From NCBI GenBank assembly GCA_018417955.1, contig JACTVC010000020.1, forward strand, positions 558,001 through 622,000: a DNA stretch of 64,000 nucleotides. Direction: 5' to 3'. The notes under the pieces were generated by a model. That model had not been told where the DNA came from and searched no databases. It was given only the letters and a program-made list of their open reading frames with translations. The position numbers and the translations under genes are program-made. Each line of letters starts with the position of its first letter. Within the stretch, counting starts at the first letter, position 1. This document shows positions 45,301 through 54,927 of this stretch, piece by piece. This stretch comes from Laccaria trichodermophora. Lineage: Eukaryota; Basidiomycota; Agaricomycetes; Agaricales; Hydnangiaceae.

Positions 45301-46705
45301 TTGCAATAAGAGAAAACCCTCGTATCCATTTTCGTCCGACCCCTGCTGTACCAAGGAACGACCTGACATCTGTAATGCTGGTCAAAGGTCCCCAATTCAA
45401 AATTTTGGTTACCAGTCCGTGTTCGAGATGCCACCCGTCTTTCGATACAATAGTTCCGACGATGTGAAGTCGTGGCGTCGCAAGAACGAGTTTTGTTCCA
45501 GAGGCAGTAATTCCTGCTTCGATAAAACGTGTCAGAAAATGGTCCAAAGTAGTAGCATATTCAAAAACGAAGCGTCTGATCCCAGGAGCGACTTCTTCGT
45601 CCCCATAAGTCGATTTTGGTCCTTTCAACCCAACGTCGTCCACAAAGACACCTCCGTTTTGGGGGATTTCTTCTTGCAAGGTGTGAGTCATGCATCGTTG
45701 GAATTCTGGAAGCGAGTTGGTAGCCCCTTGCGGGAGCACACAAGAACGATGAGGGCCTATCAAAGAACTAAAAGTGGTAAGAGGCCTCGATGCAATACCA
45801 AGCCTTTGGCCATCATAACCTGAAAATAAATCTGCGAGACCGTATATTACATGTCCGACAAAGCTCTCTGCAAAATCATCAGTTCTCGGAGGTAGCCCAG
45901 CATCACGCACCGTAACTCTGTTGAGTTCTTGTACATCAGCCACAAGACGAATTCCTCCTTTCGGTTTGCCGACTGCGAAGATCCGGGATCTGTATGATGC
46001 GGTAGAATATTCGTACTTTCCTGCCGCTTTTTGCTCCAGAAGCATCTGGCGAACTGTATCTTCTATTGCCTTCGGAACGCGAATAGGTGCTTGTACCCAT
46101 GGAACATGTTCAATCACTGGGATTTCATAATCTGGAAAATATTTTTTAGAAAAAGTACCACGCTCTGAATCCTCGAACGCTAAGGCGCGCTCTCGGGTTT
46201 TCAACACAACAACCAAGAGATCAATTTCCCGAGGCCGTAGAAAGTCCTTAGGAACACTCGAGAGAATTTTTGCGAGACGATTTTCGGTCAAGCGTTTTGT
46301 TGGGAGAAATTCTGTAAGAAGAGGTGGATCTAAAGGAAGAGGAGGCAGTAAAGGAATAATAACAGGGAGAAATACTTGCCCTGAGGGATCCGGCATGTAA
46401 CTGGGCACTGGTCGAACCTTCTTGTCCACTGTCTTATATTTAGTCCTCGTCTGGAGTGGACAAGATTCATAGGTGAGCGCGCGTCGAGTCCAAGGTGTCA
46501 AAAGAGGGCGGGAACTCCGTGGAGAACAATGTGCTACATTCTGTAAAATAAAATCGTAAGCTTCAGGGGGTTCTAGTTCAGAAACGAAAGAAGGAGAATC
46601 AAATCCGTAGGTTCCCATCAAAGAATGAAGCGACTGTCCAAGAGTAGGAACGGACACGTCCTGGATTGATCCAGGCTTGGGATATGCGTCTGCTTCTATT
46701 TTCCC
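42398..46705 (-). CDS. pol: Gypsy pol polyprotein: RT, RNase H, integrase (about 1419 aa, -1 frame)
   Basis: Intact polymerase polyprotein. Reverse transcriptase: KPKGGIRLVADVQELNRVT near residue 231, VLPQGATNSL near 307, catalytic FVDD at about 338-341. RNase H: GIDSCQNGTGW near 519, then acidic LELYGVF and DADGLSRR-like end. Integrase: zinc module His934/His939/Cys969/Cys972 (HNSVGHRG ... CNICQ), then the catalytic triad around FDLDTIH (about 998), LVDGGSEF (about 1058) and HPEGNGHAERSH (about 1093), and a GPY module (RWTGPYIVHRKL). No chromodomain is visible. There is no ATG at its start; the frame opens shortly upstream in the -1 frame relative to gag-pro, so it is probably made by frameshifting at 46699-46705. 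Confidence 0.93.
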   Translation of the reverse strand, partial: GKIEADAYPKPGSIQDVSVPTLGQSLHSLMGTYGFDSPSFVSELEPPEAYDFILQNVAHCSPRSSRPLLTPWTRRALTYESCPLQTRTKYKTVDKKVRPVPSYMPDPSGQVFLPVIIPLLPPLPLDPPLLTEFLPTKRLTENRLAKILSSVPKDFLRPREIDLLVVVLKTRERALAFEDSERGTFSKKYFPDYEIPVIEHVPWVQAPIRVPKAIEDTVRQMLLEQKAAGKYEYSTASYRSRIFAVGKPKGGIRLVADVQELNRVTVRDAGLPPRTDDFAESFVGHVIYGLADLFSGYDGQRLGIASRPLTTFSSLIGPHRSCVLPQGATNSLPEFQRCMTHTLQEEIPQNGGVFVDDVGLKGPKSTYGDEEVAPGIRRFVFEYATTLDHFLTRFIEAGITASGTKLVLATPRLHIVGTIVSKDGWHLEHGLVTKILNWGPLTSITDVRSFLGTAGVGRKWIRGFSLIAKPLTQLTRLAVQREFYFSPEAEAAQNELKRLISTAPVLIKLDYDAAKRMSQLDALPRASDNGLVIIGIDSCQNGTGWILFQMVEKEKHPVIFGSCTFNETESRYSQAKLELYGVFRAIKDLRHRIWGIHFRIDVDAKFLIEMVKQPDLPNAPMTRWISYIALFDYVMNHVPAASHTGADGLSRRRRAPEDSEDEDAEEYLDKFMGSASFRKPSVASLTNFLSIGSLNSYRSTRLDNNFFKDLLLTMRRTPHTPFASFRTTSIAEDLSMLQTTDPAPALATELRRLTESKFDFAKKDSSKGSLVKRSLLSVTDDFSYTGREFEHRQVNVSELVTCELAGEVFTIEIQRYPRAFMSTLKEGAPLPTLTDRSTLPGIPDSFQRTDNRLHYEDIDPQTCVTCATHAYGVKDQDSAEMWGEIITYLKTDALPVRCQDPVQRKAFIRRTKGFFLHDGDRLWKIESDGRLPRLVVMDTDRRATLVAEAHNSVGHRGRDATYKTLSERFYWPNMYDQIAYFVRSCNICQLRSKARPVVAFSPTWNSGILRRFDLDTIHMPDGVGGMKYLLQATDPAMSWVEARAARKPNSETWAKFLYEEVYSRFGCVLLCLVDGGSEFKSAVDILFKQYGIVVIVSSPYHPEGNGHAERSHQTLVNSILRACGKDTHRWPLYLHAGLWAMQCSTSRVTGYTPYFLLYGLHPLFSFDIADRTWEALDWHTVASTEDLLTMCMQQILRRDKKLVLAMEQQKRVRQQAVDDFNSKHERQLSSGDFLLGTWVLLHETWLDSQMGNKGALRWTGPYIVHRKLRDTTYQLRELNGTVIRGAVAANRLKIFYYRKEHQTVRTVNHTEYALHVAATSSSSSHASFIIGTLNQPLLVTPSFPVSVKVGDAFLPENRSLSHIPTITSTSLLNPNPHFGFYPSIAELNPGLDRSVHCIRYNASSDMVITQNRQNYIAKTSIEDLESWALDALPLR

Positions 46706-46948
46706 GAATCCTCGTCAATGACTTCCTCCATTCTCGGTTGCTTGTCCATGTTGAGCGTCAACGTGTTACGGGGAGCGTTTGGCGTGCAAAGAGGAATTAA
46801 AATGGAAGGACCTTGACGGTTGCAGTCAAATTTGTCGCCATCTCCATCTTGCCAAATGCGCATGTTCATAGATCCTTGACGCGTGTACTGAATCGATGCT
46901 GAATACCATTGTAACCATGGTTGGCCGAGAATGTTTTCCTGTTTTCCA
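46696..46948 (-). CDS. 3' part of the gag-protease frame, left of the foldback
   Basis: On the minus strand, beyond the foldback, the protease frame resumes with GKQENILGQPWLQWYSASIQ, the ILGxxWL segment that closes a retropepsin fold. It runs to TAG at 46696-46698, just after the heptamer. It has no start of its own and is the displaced end of the gag-pro open frame at 51293-53595. Confidence 0.85.
46699..46705 (-). promoter_or_regulatory. GGGAAAA slippery heptamer (-1 frameshift site)
   Basis: On the minus strand the gag-pro frame ends TCG GGA AAA TAG. The heptamer G GGA AAA has the X-XXY-YYZ form in the zero frame, and slipping back one base enters exactly the pol frame. A perfect 6-bp hairpin (CCTGGA, loop TCAA, TCCAGG) lies at 46661-46676, 22 bases downstream of the heptamer. 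Confidence 0.6.
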
Positions 46949-46958
46949 GTGCCTTCTC
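46949..46958. repeat. Left 10-bp target-site duplication of the foldback
   Basis: GTGCCTTCTC, identical to 51293-51302. On the coding strand it is GAGAAGGCAC within the protease frame. Confidence 0.85.
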
Positions 46959-47109
46959 CAGCCAGTGCTGTTACCTGAAGCCTTCAGAATGGGAAGTTGT
47001 CCAAAAAGCATCTTATATCAGAATGGGTAGTTGTCTGCTGGACAGTTTACCAAGAGTCATGATGTGTCGTCAACGTAGGCTATAGAGGACGTGAGTGAGC
47101 TCAGTGGTT

Positions 47110-47720
47110 GTGCTCACTGTTGGTGACGACGTCGGGCACTGTTTTCAGGGTCCAGGGCGCATTTCCAAATAAGGAAATATGCGCATTTCCAAATGAAAAA
47201 TAGCAATAAAATAGGGAAAAAATCAGAAAAAAATGGGGGATGGTGCTCACTGTTAGTGACGACGTTGGGGGCTGTTTTCAGGGTCCAGGGCACATTGCCA
47301 AATATGGTAATATAGCCAAGAATAGCCAGAAAATAGCCAAAAAATCAGAAAAAAATGGGGAATGGTGCTCACTGTTAGTGACGATGTCAGGCACTGTTTT
47401 CAGGGTCCAGGGCACATTGCCAAATATGGTAATATATCCAAAAATAGCCAGAAAATCAGAAAAAAATCGCAGGTGGTGCTCACTGTTAGTGATGACATTG
47501 GGGTTGTTTGCAGGGTCCAGGGTGCATTGCCAAATATGGTAATATATCCAAAAATAGCCAAAAAATCAGGAAAAAATGGCAGGGTGGTGTTCACTGTTGG
47601 TGATGACATTGGGGTTGTTTTCAGGGTCCAGCGTGCATTTCCAAATATGGTAATATATCCAAAAATAGCCAGAAAATAGCGGAAAAATTGGAAAAACATA
47701 TGAATGGTGTACAGAACATC
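47110..47720. repeat. Tandem 105-140 bp repeats, left arm
   Basis: About six degenerate units, each starting near GTGCTCACTGTTAGTGACGA, continuing TTTTCAGGGTCCAGGG and GCCAAATATGGTAATAT, and ending in a run of AATAGCCA and AAAAATCAG. Unit starts fall near 47110, 47250, 47371, 47476, 47588 and 47704. The mirror array is at about 50499-51109. Confidence 0.8.
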
Positions 47721-48239
47721 AGGCACTGCCTTCAGGGTCCATCCCAAAAGGGAAATATGACCTGGTGTGACTAAAAGTGAAGAAAAGCAAGATGAGAATG
47801 ATTTTAACTATCAGGGTCCATGTAATGGGATGTTGGGATGTTGGTCACATGACCAATTACCAAAAATGGTCAAAAAACGAAAGTTGTAGCCCTATGCTGT
47901 AGCTTTCTGAATCTGTTTGAATTATGTTCTGAAGTGCTCCCATTGTGGAGATATGAGGTAAAGGAAATTCAAAAGCGTCGCGTTTTTTTTTGTTTTTTGT
48001 GTTTTTCTCCATGAAAACAAAACCAAATAACATGATTTCAGTATATTTAGAAAGCTAAAAGAAAGGGCTACAAATATTGTATCGTGGGAAAAATGACCAA
48101 AAAAGGAAGGTGCATGCCCTACAGATATAGACTACCAAGTTTACTGATAGACTACGAAAAAGTCGGACTTAGACTACAAAGTTTACTGACACATACAAAA
48201 GACTACAAAAGTTTATAGACTACCAAATTTACTGATAGA

Positions 48240-48700
48240 CTATAAAAGTGAGATGCAGACTACAAAAGCTTGGACTTAGACTACAAAGTTTGTAGTGTCC
48301 GCTTTTTCATTAGAAAGTCTGTGTTGTCTGCTTTTTGAGACTACAAAAGTTTGTAGTGTGCGCTTTTTCATTAGAAAAGTTTGTAGTATCCGCTTTTTGA
48401 GACTACAAAAGTTGTAGTGTGCGCTTTTTTATTAGAAAAGTTTGTAGTATCCACTTTTTGAGACTACAAAGTTTGTAGTGTGCGCTTTTTCATCAGAAAA
48501 GTTTGTAGTATTCACTGTTTGAGACTACAAAAGTTTGTAGTGTGCGCTTTTTCATCAGAAAAGTTTGTAGTGTCCGCTTTTTGAGACTACAAAAGTTGTA
48601 CTGTGCACTTTTTCATTAGAAAAGTTTGTAGTATCTACTTTTTGAGACTACAAAAGTTTGTAGTGTGTGCTTTTTCATCAGAAAAGTTGTCTGCTTTTTC
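48240..48700. repeat. Tandem repeats of about 62 bp with internal micro-palindromes, left arm
   Basis: About six units combining GACTACAAAAGTTTGTAGT, GTGCGCTTTTTCAT, TAGAAAAGTTTGTAGT and ATCCGCTTTTTGA. ACTACAAA and TTTGTAGT are complementary, so each unit can form a small hairpin inside the large one. The mirror array is at about 49519-49979. Confidence 0.8.
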
Positions 48701-48925
48701 ATTTAAAAAAGTAGGTAATTGACATGTAGTTTATGGTGTCCTTGGACCTATCTATGTTATGGGGATGAGGTTGAAGGATTGCCATCATATTGCCAGTGCT
48801 GCAGCATTAGTTTTTGACATCATGCACAAGTTGTCTTGCACATCAGGAAAGGCCATCCTAAGCCTTTCATATTGATACATGCTGTCCTATCTGAAAAGAT
48901 AATTGGAAGCTCATGTGGGGATATG

Positions 48926-49293
48926 ATGAAGGATTGACATGACTTTAAATATTGCTATTGCCACATCAGCAGTTTCTCACATCATGCCCAAGTTGGCTTT
49001 CAGGTAGAGGAGGCTATTCATGTTGATATCTACTCAGTACATGGTCAACTTACAACATGACCTGACTTGAAGACACCTCCAAGGATGGATCAGCCCATCA
49101 TCAAAAGCCAAGTTGGTCATGATGTCAAAAACTGGTGATGTTATGTCAATCCTTCAGTGATACCCCCACATGAATGTATCAAAGTTGACGATGTTTCATA
49201 CAGGCCAGTAACTGTAAATGTGAAAGCAGACAGGATGAAAGGTAACTTGGTCATGATGTCAAAAGACTGATGATGTCATGTCAATTTTTTAGT
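48926..49293. other. Loop of the foldback element
   Basis: Unique spacer between the arms where complementarity stops (GATATGATGAAGG versus GATATGACTAAAA on the complement). It contains shorter internal similarity (GTTGGTCATGATGTCAAAA appears twice, near 49112 and 49246). No coding frame. Confidence 0.75.
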
Positions 49294-51265
49294 CATATCC
49301 CCACATGAGCTTCCAATTATCTTTTCAGATAGGACAGCATGTATCAATATGAAAGGCTTAGGATGGCCTTTCCTGATGTGCAAGACAACTTGTGCATGAT
49401 GTCAAAAACTAATGCTGCAGCACTGGCAATATGATGGCAATCCTTCAACCTCATCCCCATAACATAGATAGGTCCAAGGACACCATAAACTACATGTCAA
49501 TTACCTACTTTTTTAAATGAAAAAGCAGACAACTTTTCTGATGAAAAAGCACACACTACAAACTTTTGTAGTCTCAAAAAGTAGATACTACAAACTTTTC
49601 TAATGAAAAAGTGCACAGTACAACTTTTGTAGTCTCAAAAAGCGGACACTACAAACTTTTCTGATGAAAAAGCGCACACTACAAACTTTTGTAGTCTCAA
49701 ACAGTGAATACTACAAACTTTTCTGATGAAAAAGCGCACACTACAAACTTTGTAGTCTCAAAAAGTGGATACTACAAACTTTTCTAATAAAAAAGCGCAC
49801 ACTACAACTTTTGTAGTCTCAAAAAGCGGATACTACAAACTTTTCTAATGAAAAAGCGCACACTACAAACTTTTGTAGTCTCAAAAAGCAGACAACACAG
49901 ACTTTCTAATGAAAAAGCGGACACTACAAACTTTGTAGTCTAAGTCCAAGCTTTTGTAGTCTGCATCTCACTTTTATAGTCTATCAGTAAATTTGGTAGT
50001 CTATAAACTTTTGTAGTCTTTTGTATGTGTCAGTAAACTTTGTAGTCTAAGTCCGACTTTTTCGTAGTCTATCAGTAAACTTGGTAGTCTATATCTGTAG
50101 GGCATGCACCTTCCTTTTTTGGTCATTTTTCCCACGATACAATATTTGTAGCCCTTTCTTTTAGCTTTCTAAATATACTGAAATCATGTTATTTGGTTTT
50201 GTTTTCATGGAGAAAAACACAAAAAACAAAAAAAAACGCGACGCTTTTGAATTTCCTTTACCTCATATCTCCACAATGGGAGCACTTCAGAACATAATTC
50301 AAACAGATTCAGAAAGCTACAGCATAGGGCTACAACTTTCGTTTTTTGACCATTTTTGGTAATTGGTCATGTGACCAACATCCCAACATCCCATTACATG
50401 GACCCTGATAGTTAAAATCATTCTCATCTTGCTTTTCTTCACTTTTAGTCACACCAGGTCATATTTCCCTTTTGGGATGGACCCTGAAGGCAGTGCCTGA
50501 TGTTCTGTACACCATTCATATGTTTTTCCAATTTTTCCGCTATTTTCTGGCTATTTTTGGATATATTACCATATTTGGAAATGCACGCTGGACCCTGAAA
50601 ACAACCCCAATGTCATCACCAACAGTGAACACCACCCTGCCATTTTTTCCTGATTTTTTGGCTATTTTTGGATATATTACCATATTTGGCAATGCACCCT
50701 GGACCCTGCAAACAACCCCAATGTCATCACTAACAGTGAGCACCACCTGCGATTTTTTTCTGATTTTCTGGCTATTTTTGGATATATTACCATATTTGGC
50801 AATGTGCCCTGGACCCTGAAAACAGTGCCTGACATCGTCACTAACAGTGAGCACCATTCCCCATTTTTTTCTGATTTTTTGGCTATTTTCTGGCTATTCT
50901 TGGCTATATTACCATATTTGGCAATGTGCCCTGGACCCTGAAAACAGCCCCCAACGTCGTCACTAACAGTGAGCACCATCCCCCATTTTTTTCTGATTTT
51001 TTCCCTATTTTATTGCTATTTTTCATTTGGAAATGCGCATATTTCCTTATTTGGAAATGCGCCCTGGACCCTGAAAACAGTGCCCGACGTCGTCACCAAC
51101 AGTGAGCACAACCCCGAGCTCATCAGCACACCCTATGTACAGCCTACACCAATGGCACATCATGACTCTTGGTAAACTACCTTTAGGTAAACTGTCCCTT
51201 TGGCAAACTGTCCAGCAGGCAACTACCCATTCTGATATAAGATGCTTTTTGGACAACTTCCCATT
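49294..51265. repeat. Right arm of the foldback
   Basis: Reverse complement of 46988-48925. Every arm-derived open frame on the left has an identical translated mirror here (for example 47240-47542 with 50677-50979), which implies no differences over at least 508 bp. Extra sequence of 34-36 bp near 51170-51215 (TTTAGGTAAACTGTCCCTTT) is not on the left. Confidence 0.85.
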
Positions 51266-51267
51266 AT

Positions 51268-53595
51268 TCATATATGAAAGTAACAGCTACTGGTGCCTTC
51301 TCTACTGACGAATACGTGATGATCAAAACGCAATCCCGAGATCTTGATTTCCGCATCTCGAACGCAACCGCCTAGAGGGACCGGCCTACCGTTTATACCT
51401 TTGAGGGACCAACGCGTACCGTCGAGATCAATTGCCATAGCGGTTCGGTTGTAAAACTCCTGGGACATCAAGTTCAGTTCAGACCCAGTGTCAACCATGA
51501 AAATTACGTCCAAGCCTGCAAACTTTCCCCTGAATCTCCCCGTAATCATCGCAAAAAGAGGTTGAGGTGTCAAATGCATCTTGACCGCGGAAGCATAACA
51601 TATCATAATCTCTTCCTTGCTTTCAGTTGCTTCGTTGAACTCCAAGCCTATACGCGACTCGACGTATCCTGAATTTGTAGAGATATCAGCTGTGGGGAGA
51701 GACCGAAAATACTCCTCGTCATCAGACTCATATCCTCCGGTCAGTTCTGTCGTAAGTTCTTCATCCCAATCCTCCTCCTCGAGCGCCTCTACCACATTCG
51801 CAACCACGGGCTTCGTGTTGTACTCCCTTCGAGTTTTCGTCAAGTTGCTGACGGATTTTTGCAAGAACGCCGAAAGCGCAAGCAATTCCCCGAGTTCGAG
51901 TTGAACTACCGTCTTATTGACCTTTTCGCGTACAATCTTATCTAGATCATACATCTCTTGTATGTCAGATGTAAAATGATACGCTGAGGTTGGCTTAGCT
52001 TTTGAGGACGCCTCCTTCATTTCTACATCCTTATTTTTGGTAGGCGTGGCGCGACGATTCTTAAACGCATCTTCTGTGTTCACCTTTGGAGGTCGTAGAT
52101 TAAAAGCTTGAGGTGTCGACTGTACAGGGGCAATTGGAGGTCTTGAAATGCTTGGAGGAGGTCCCAAATTACTGAGGGTTGGAGTTGGAGGACGATTTTT
52201 GTGCTCTTGAGGTTTAGAAAAAGACTTAGCTTCGGTATCTTTCTTTTCAGGACGTATAATAGGATCAAATCTTGCTTTGTCTTTTTGAGAACGCGTAACC
52301 GCTAAAGCTGAAGAAGGTCGCGCGCGCCATGCCGGAACAACCGAAGTAGAGGACCCGTTAAAGACCTCCGACTCCAAAACCTCTTGTCCATCGAAAAGAA
52401 GACCGGCGTAATTGGCCATATGGGGAGGTAGGTCTCTTGTGACCTCCCGGCCTTTACCTTTTAAATGGCTAGACGCAGCCTGTTGTTCTCGAAGGACCTT
52501 CGCTACGCCTCCATCACTTCCAAAAGATCGAGGAAGTTCCAATCCATCAGTGCGCGCCAACCTACCTAGAGGGGTGTAAGCAACTAAACCTTCCTTGATA
52601 CATATCTCGACTTCAGGGCAAAACTTGAGGCCAAGCCGATGCGTAGTCTTGTCACAAAAGAAACATCTTGCTTCCCTCATAATTTGCTGATTAGTCAAAT
52701 TAGCGTTTGGAGTTATATTGACAGAGCGCAAAAACTCAGCGTGCGCCAGCCTGAGATCCTCCATTTGTTTTGTAAGTCGATCAACCGAACTGATGCCTAT
52801 TGGTTCCACAATAGGAGCCGCCGGAACAGTTTTCTCAAACGCGACCTTCTTAGCAGGCTTTTTCTTCTTCTTCACAACTGGAGCTTTGTCGATGTCGTCG
52901 TCGGATTCACTAGAACTCGTATCAGAGTCCGAATCTAAGTCTAAGCTTACCGGACCAATTTTCGCATCTAGATCCTCTTCGTCGAACTCCGCTCTAAGCC
53001 ATCCTAGCAAAGAAGAAATGGACAGGGGTGACGATGTCTTCAAATTTGTTGCTGGGATTTGTTTTTTAATTTTCATACGAAGCGTTGACGGAATCCCTCT
53101 ATAAAAACAAAGAGACACTTCAGTTTCTAGCATGCGTAAAGGAGCAAGGCCCGAAGAAAGCACCGTGAATTCTCTGTAATACTTATCCACGTCTCTTCGA
53201 GAGAGCATCATCCCTGATTCACCATGCTTCAAACTCCACTGCCGAAGTCGGTCAGGTGAGTTTACAGGGATCGCGTCGTTCGAGCTATAGAGGTCAGCTA
53301 GGAAAGTTCTTGCCTTAACCCAGTCATCACCGGCCCAAACGGCTGATCCTTCAATAACAATCCGCACTTTCGTGTGACAATAACGAAGTACGTAACCAGG
53401 GAGCTGTGTATGCGCAACTCGCGCACTATCTGCGTGCTGCTCAAGCGAGTCTAGAAAATCCTCTACGCGCTTTCCTTTGAAATAAGGAGCGGTAGGAGTG
53501 CCTGGAGTGGGCATCGGAATCCCAAGCGTCGTAATGATACTCGATTCAGAAGAGGACGGCGCCAATGGCAAATCGGCCATCGAAGGTTCAGGCAT
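51268..53595 (-). pseudogene. gag: Gypsy gag-protease frame, interrupted near its 3' end
   Basis: Structural Gag with a retropepsin at the C-terminus. The ATG at 53593-53595 (MPEPSMADLP) is the first in frame. A Gag-like helical region follows (YFKGKRVEDFLDSLEQHADS), then a Ser/Asp-rich stretch, KKKKKPAKK, a zinc-knuckle variant CFFCDKTTHRLGLKFC (C-x2-C-x4-H-x6-C, about residue 314), a disordered Pro-rich part, and the protease active site FMVDTGSELNLMS near residue 703. The frame then enters the foldback at 51292 and ends after a few foreign residues (SSCYFHI). The proper end lies at 46696-46948. This copy would yield a protease lacking its C-terminal strand. Confidence 0.88.
51293..51302. 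repeat. Right 10-bp target-site duplication of the foldback
   Basis: GTGCCTTCTC, identical to 46949-46958. Confidence 0.85.
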
Positions 53596-53905
53596 TGAAA
53601 TCAAACAAAAGAAGCGAAGGAAAACGGAATCAACGATAGGTAAAACTTAGCGTTAAAGGTTCCGTTCTTGACTTTTCTCGGAGAAGAGAAGCGACCCGTT
53701 TCAAGGGATGCGAAAGGGATGTATATGTCTAATAGCCGAGTAATCAGCGCGCAATCGAGAAAGTCGAACGTACCAAAAGTGCGAATCAGGAGATTTTTGT
53801 GATTATATGCGTCTGAAAACCGAGTAATCAGCGCAAAAACGATAAAGAAAACCCTACCAAATGAGTTTTCAATACTCAGAGGAGGAGGTCGAACGGAATA
53901 CCGAT

Positions 53906-53923
53906 CCCCTGTCTCGGTCACCA
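53906..53923 (-). other. Putative primer-binding site
   Basis: One base inside the 5' LTR, the minus strand reads TGGTGACCGAGACAGGGG. It begins with TGG, as expected for pairing with the CCA end of a tRNA whose acceptor 3' strand would read CGGTCACCA. The tRNA identity was not determined. Confidence 0.6.
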
Positions 53924-53924
53924 C

Positions 53925-54927
53925 TGTGGAAGAACGAAGGTTCTACACAGGAGACAGTAATCGGTCGCCAACCTCGAAAAGCGGGGAGAAAGAAGGGAAG
54001 TGGTGAATACGGACAAAGGAGTGGAGTGTGAGAGACTTAGCGTGAAAGCGTGTGATTGCACGTCGCGACCTTATCAAGCGCGCGTTGTGTCAAGGTCGTC
54101 GAAGACAATCGTGAGAGTACGTGTAGAGTCGACAATATGCGTGGCGTGGGTGTTGTGAAATCTTGTTAAGTCGCCTTGAAGAGCGTCGTCGTTAACGAGG
54201 CCGAAAAGACGGTGGCGTGCGTAAAAACTTTGAATACTTAAAAATCTTGTGAAGGGAGTTTTTGAGGGAAAAAGGGAGGATGCTCCATTTGACAGGTGGG
54301 AGGTCACCTTTATACGAAATACAAAAATCACAAGGCATCGCACGTACTCGCATGCTGCCTGACCAAAATAAAAAGAAGGTACTAAAAATAAAAACGAGCC
54401 AAAAATAAATGATTCTGTTGTCACCTGCTTCCTCTCTCGGCTAATCCTTCAGGTTGGGAATGACTCGGGGAACTGATGACGTGGGGAGAGGTCTATTTCC
54501 GTGCGTCACTGCTGCCCTCAGTGCGGACGTCCCCAACGTCGATGCTCAACCCTACCGTCCAACCCTCAAGAGAAGCTCCAAGCGGAAAAGGATCTGTTAA
54601 AGAAATAAAAAAATAAAAAAAAGACGAAGACACAACGACTAAAAGCGAAAGAGTCAAAAGAAAAAAAACGCGCGACTCAATTTAAAGTCCCAAATCCCAT
54701 TCCTTCAAAGCTGCGAGAGTCGACACAAATAGCCGGAAGAGGCACAGCCACCGGTCTTCTTGAATCAATGTCTTCTGGCGTATTTCCTGGTTACACACAT
54801 CGTCTCGCATTCTCTCGACTTTTAGTAAAGGAAATCGGGTAAAACAGAAAAATAAAAATAAAATAAAATAAAAGTTAAGACTCGAAATAAGGAGGGCGTC
54901 GTGAGTGGAACAATGCGCACTTCCACA
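53925..54927 (-). repeat. 5' LTR of the gypsy element
   Basis: 1003 bp, TGTGGAAG ... CTTCCACA, near-identical to 41320-42322. Confidence 0.95.

Larger units (their letters stand above)
46959..51292. mobile_element. Giant foldback DNA element, 4334 bp, Mutator-like
   Basis: A near-perfect inverted repeat centred at about 49109.5. Positions i and 98219-i are complementary from about 47106/51113 to 48925/49294, giving arms of about 1820 bp and a loop of about 368 bp (48926-49293). Outside this, AATGGGAAGTTGTCC blocks (46988 and 51265) extend the arms with a 34-36 bp length difference and then diverge to ends CAGCCAGTGCTGTTAC and CAGTAGCTGTTAC. A 10-bp duplication flanks it. There is no transposase. 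Arms packed with tandem repeats recall Drosophila FB elements; the 9-11 bp duplication points to Mutator-like transposition. It carries no gene; its open frames are arm repeats read in both directions. Confidence 0.88.
41320..54927 (-). mobile_element. Ty3/gypsy LTR retrotransposon, 13.6 kb including nested foldback
   Basis: Order on the minus strand: 5' LTR (53925-54927), primer-binding site, gag-protease (53595 to 46696, interrupted), pol (46657 to 42398), 3' LTR (41320-42322). The order protease, RT, RNase H, integrase is that of Ty3/gypsy. The LTRs are both 1003 bp with perfect 8-bp ends TGTGGAAG / CTTCCACA. A CCAC tetranucleotide flanks both ends (41316-41319, 54928-54931) as a likely target duplication. 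I noticed about four substitutions between the LTRs, so insertion is recent. pol is uninterrupted; gag-pro is split by a 4.3-kb foldback, so this copy is not autonomous. Confidence 0.93.

Noticed and set aside
43422..45823. Plus-strand frames opposite pol, up to 178 aa
   Set aside because: Antisense shadows of the intact 1419-codon pol frame.
47240..47747. Open frames of 100-115 aa inside the foldback arms
   Set aside because: They occur in mirror image in the other arm, overlap on both strands and only translate tandem repeat units.
48300..48700. CRISPR-like array
   Set aside because: The repeats are contiguous, degenerate and internally palindromic without unique spacers, in a eukaryotic transposable element.
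50472..50979. Open frames of 100-115 aa in the right arm
   Set aside because: Same repeats as the left arm read on the opposite strand; not genes.
46959..51292. hAT-type interpretation of the foldback based on CAG ends
   Set aside because: hAT elements make 8-bp duplications; the shared flank here is 10 bp, which fits Mutator-like elements better.
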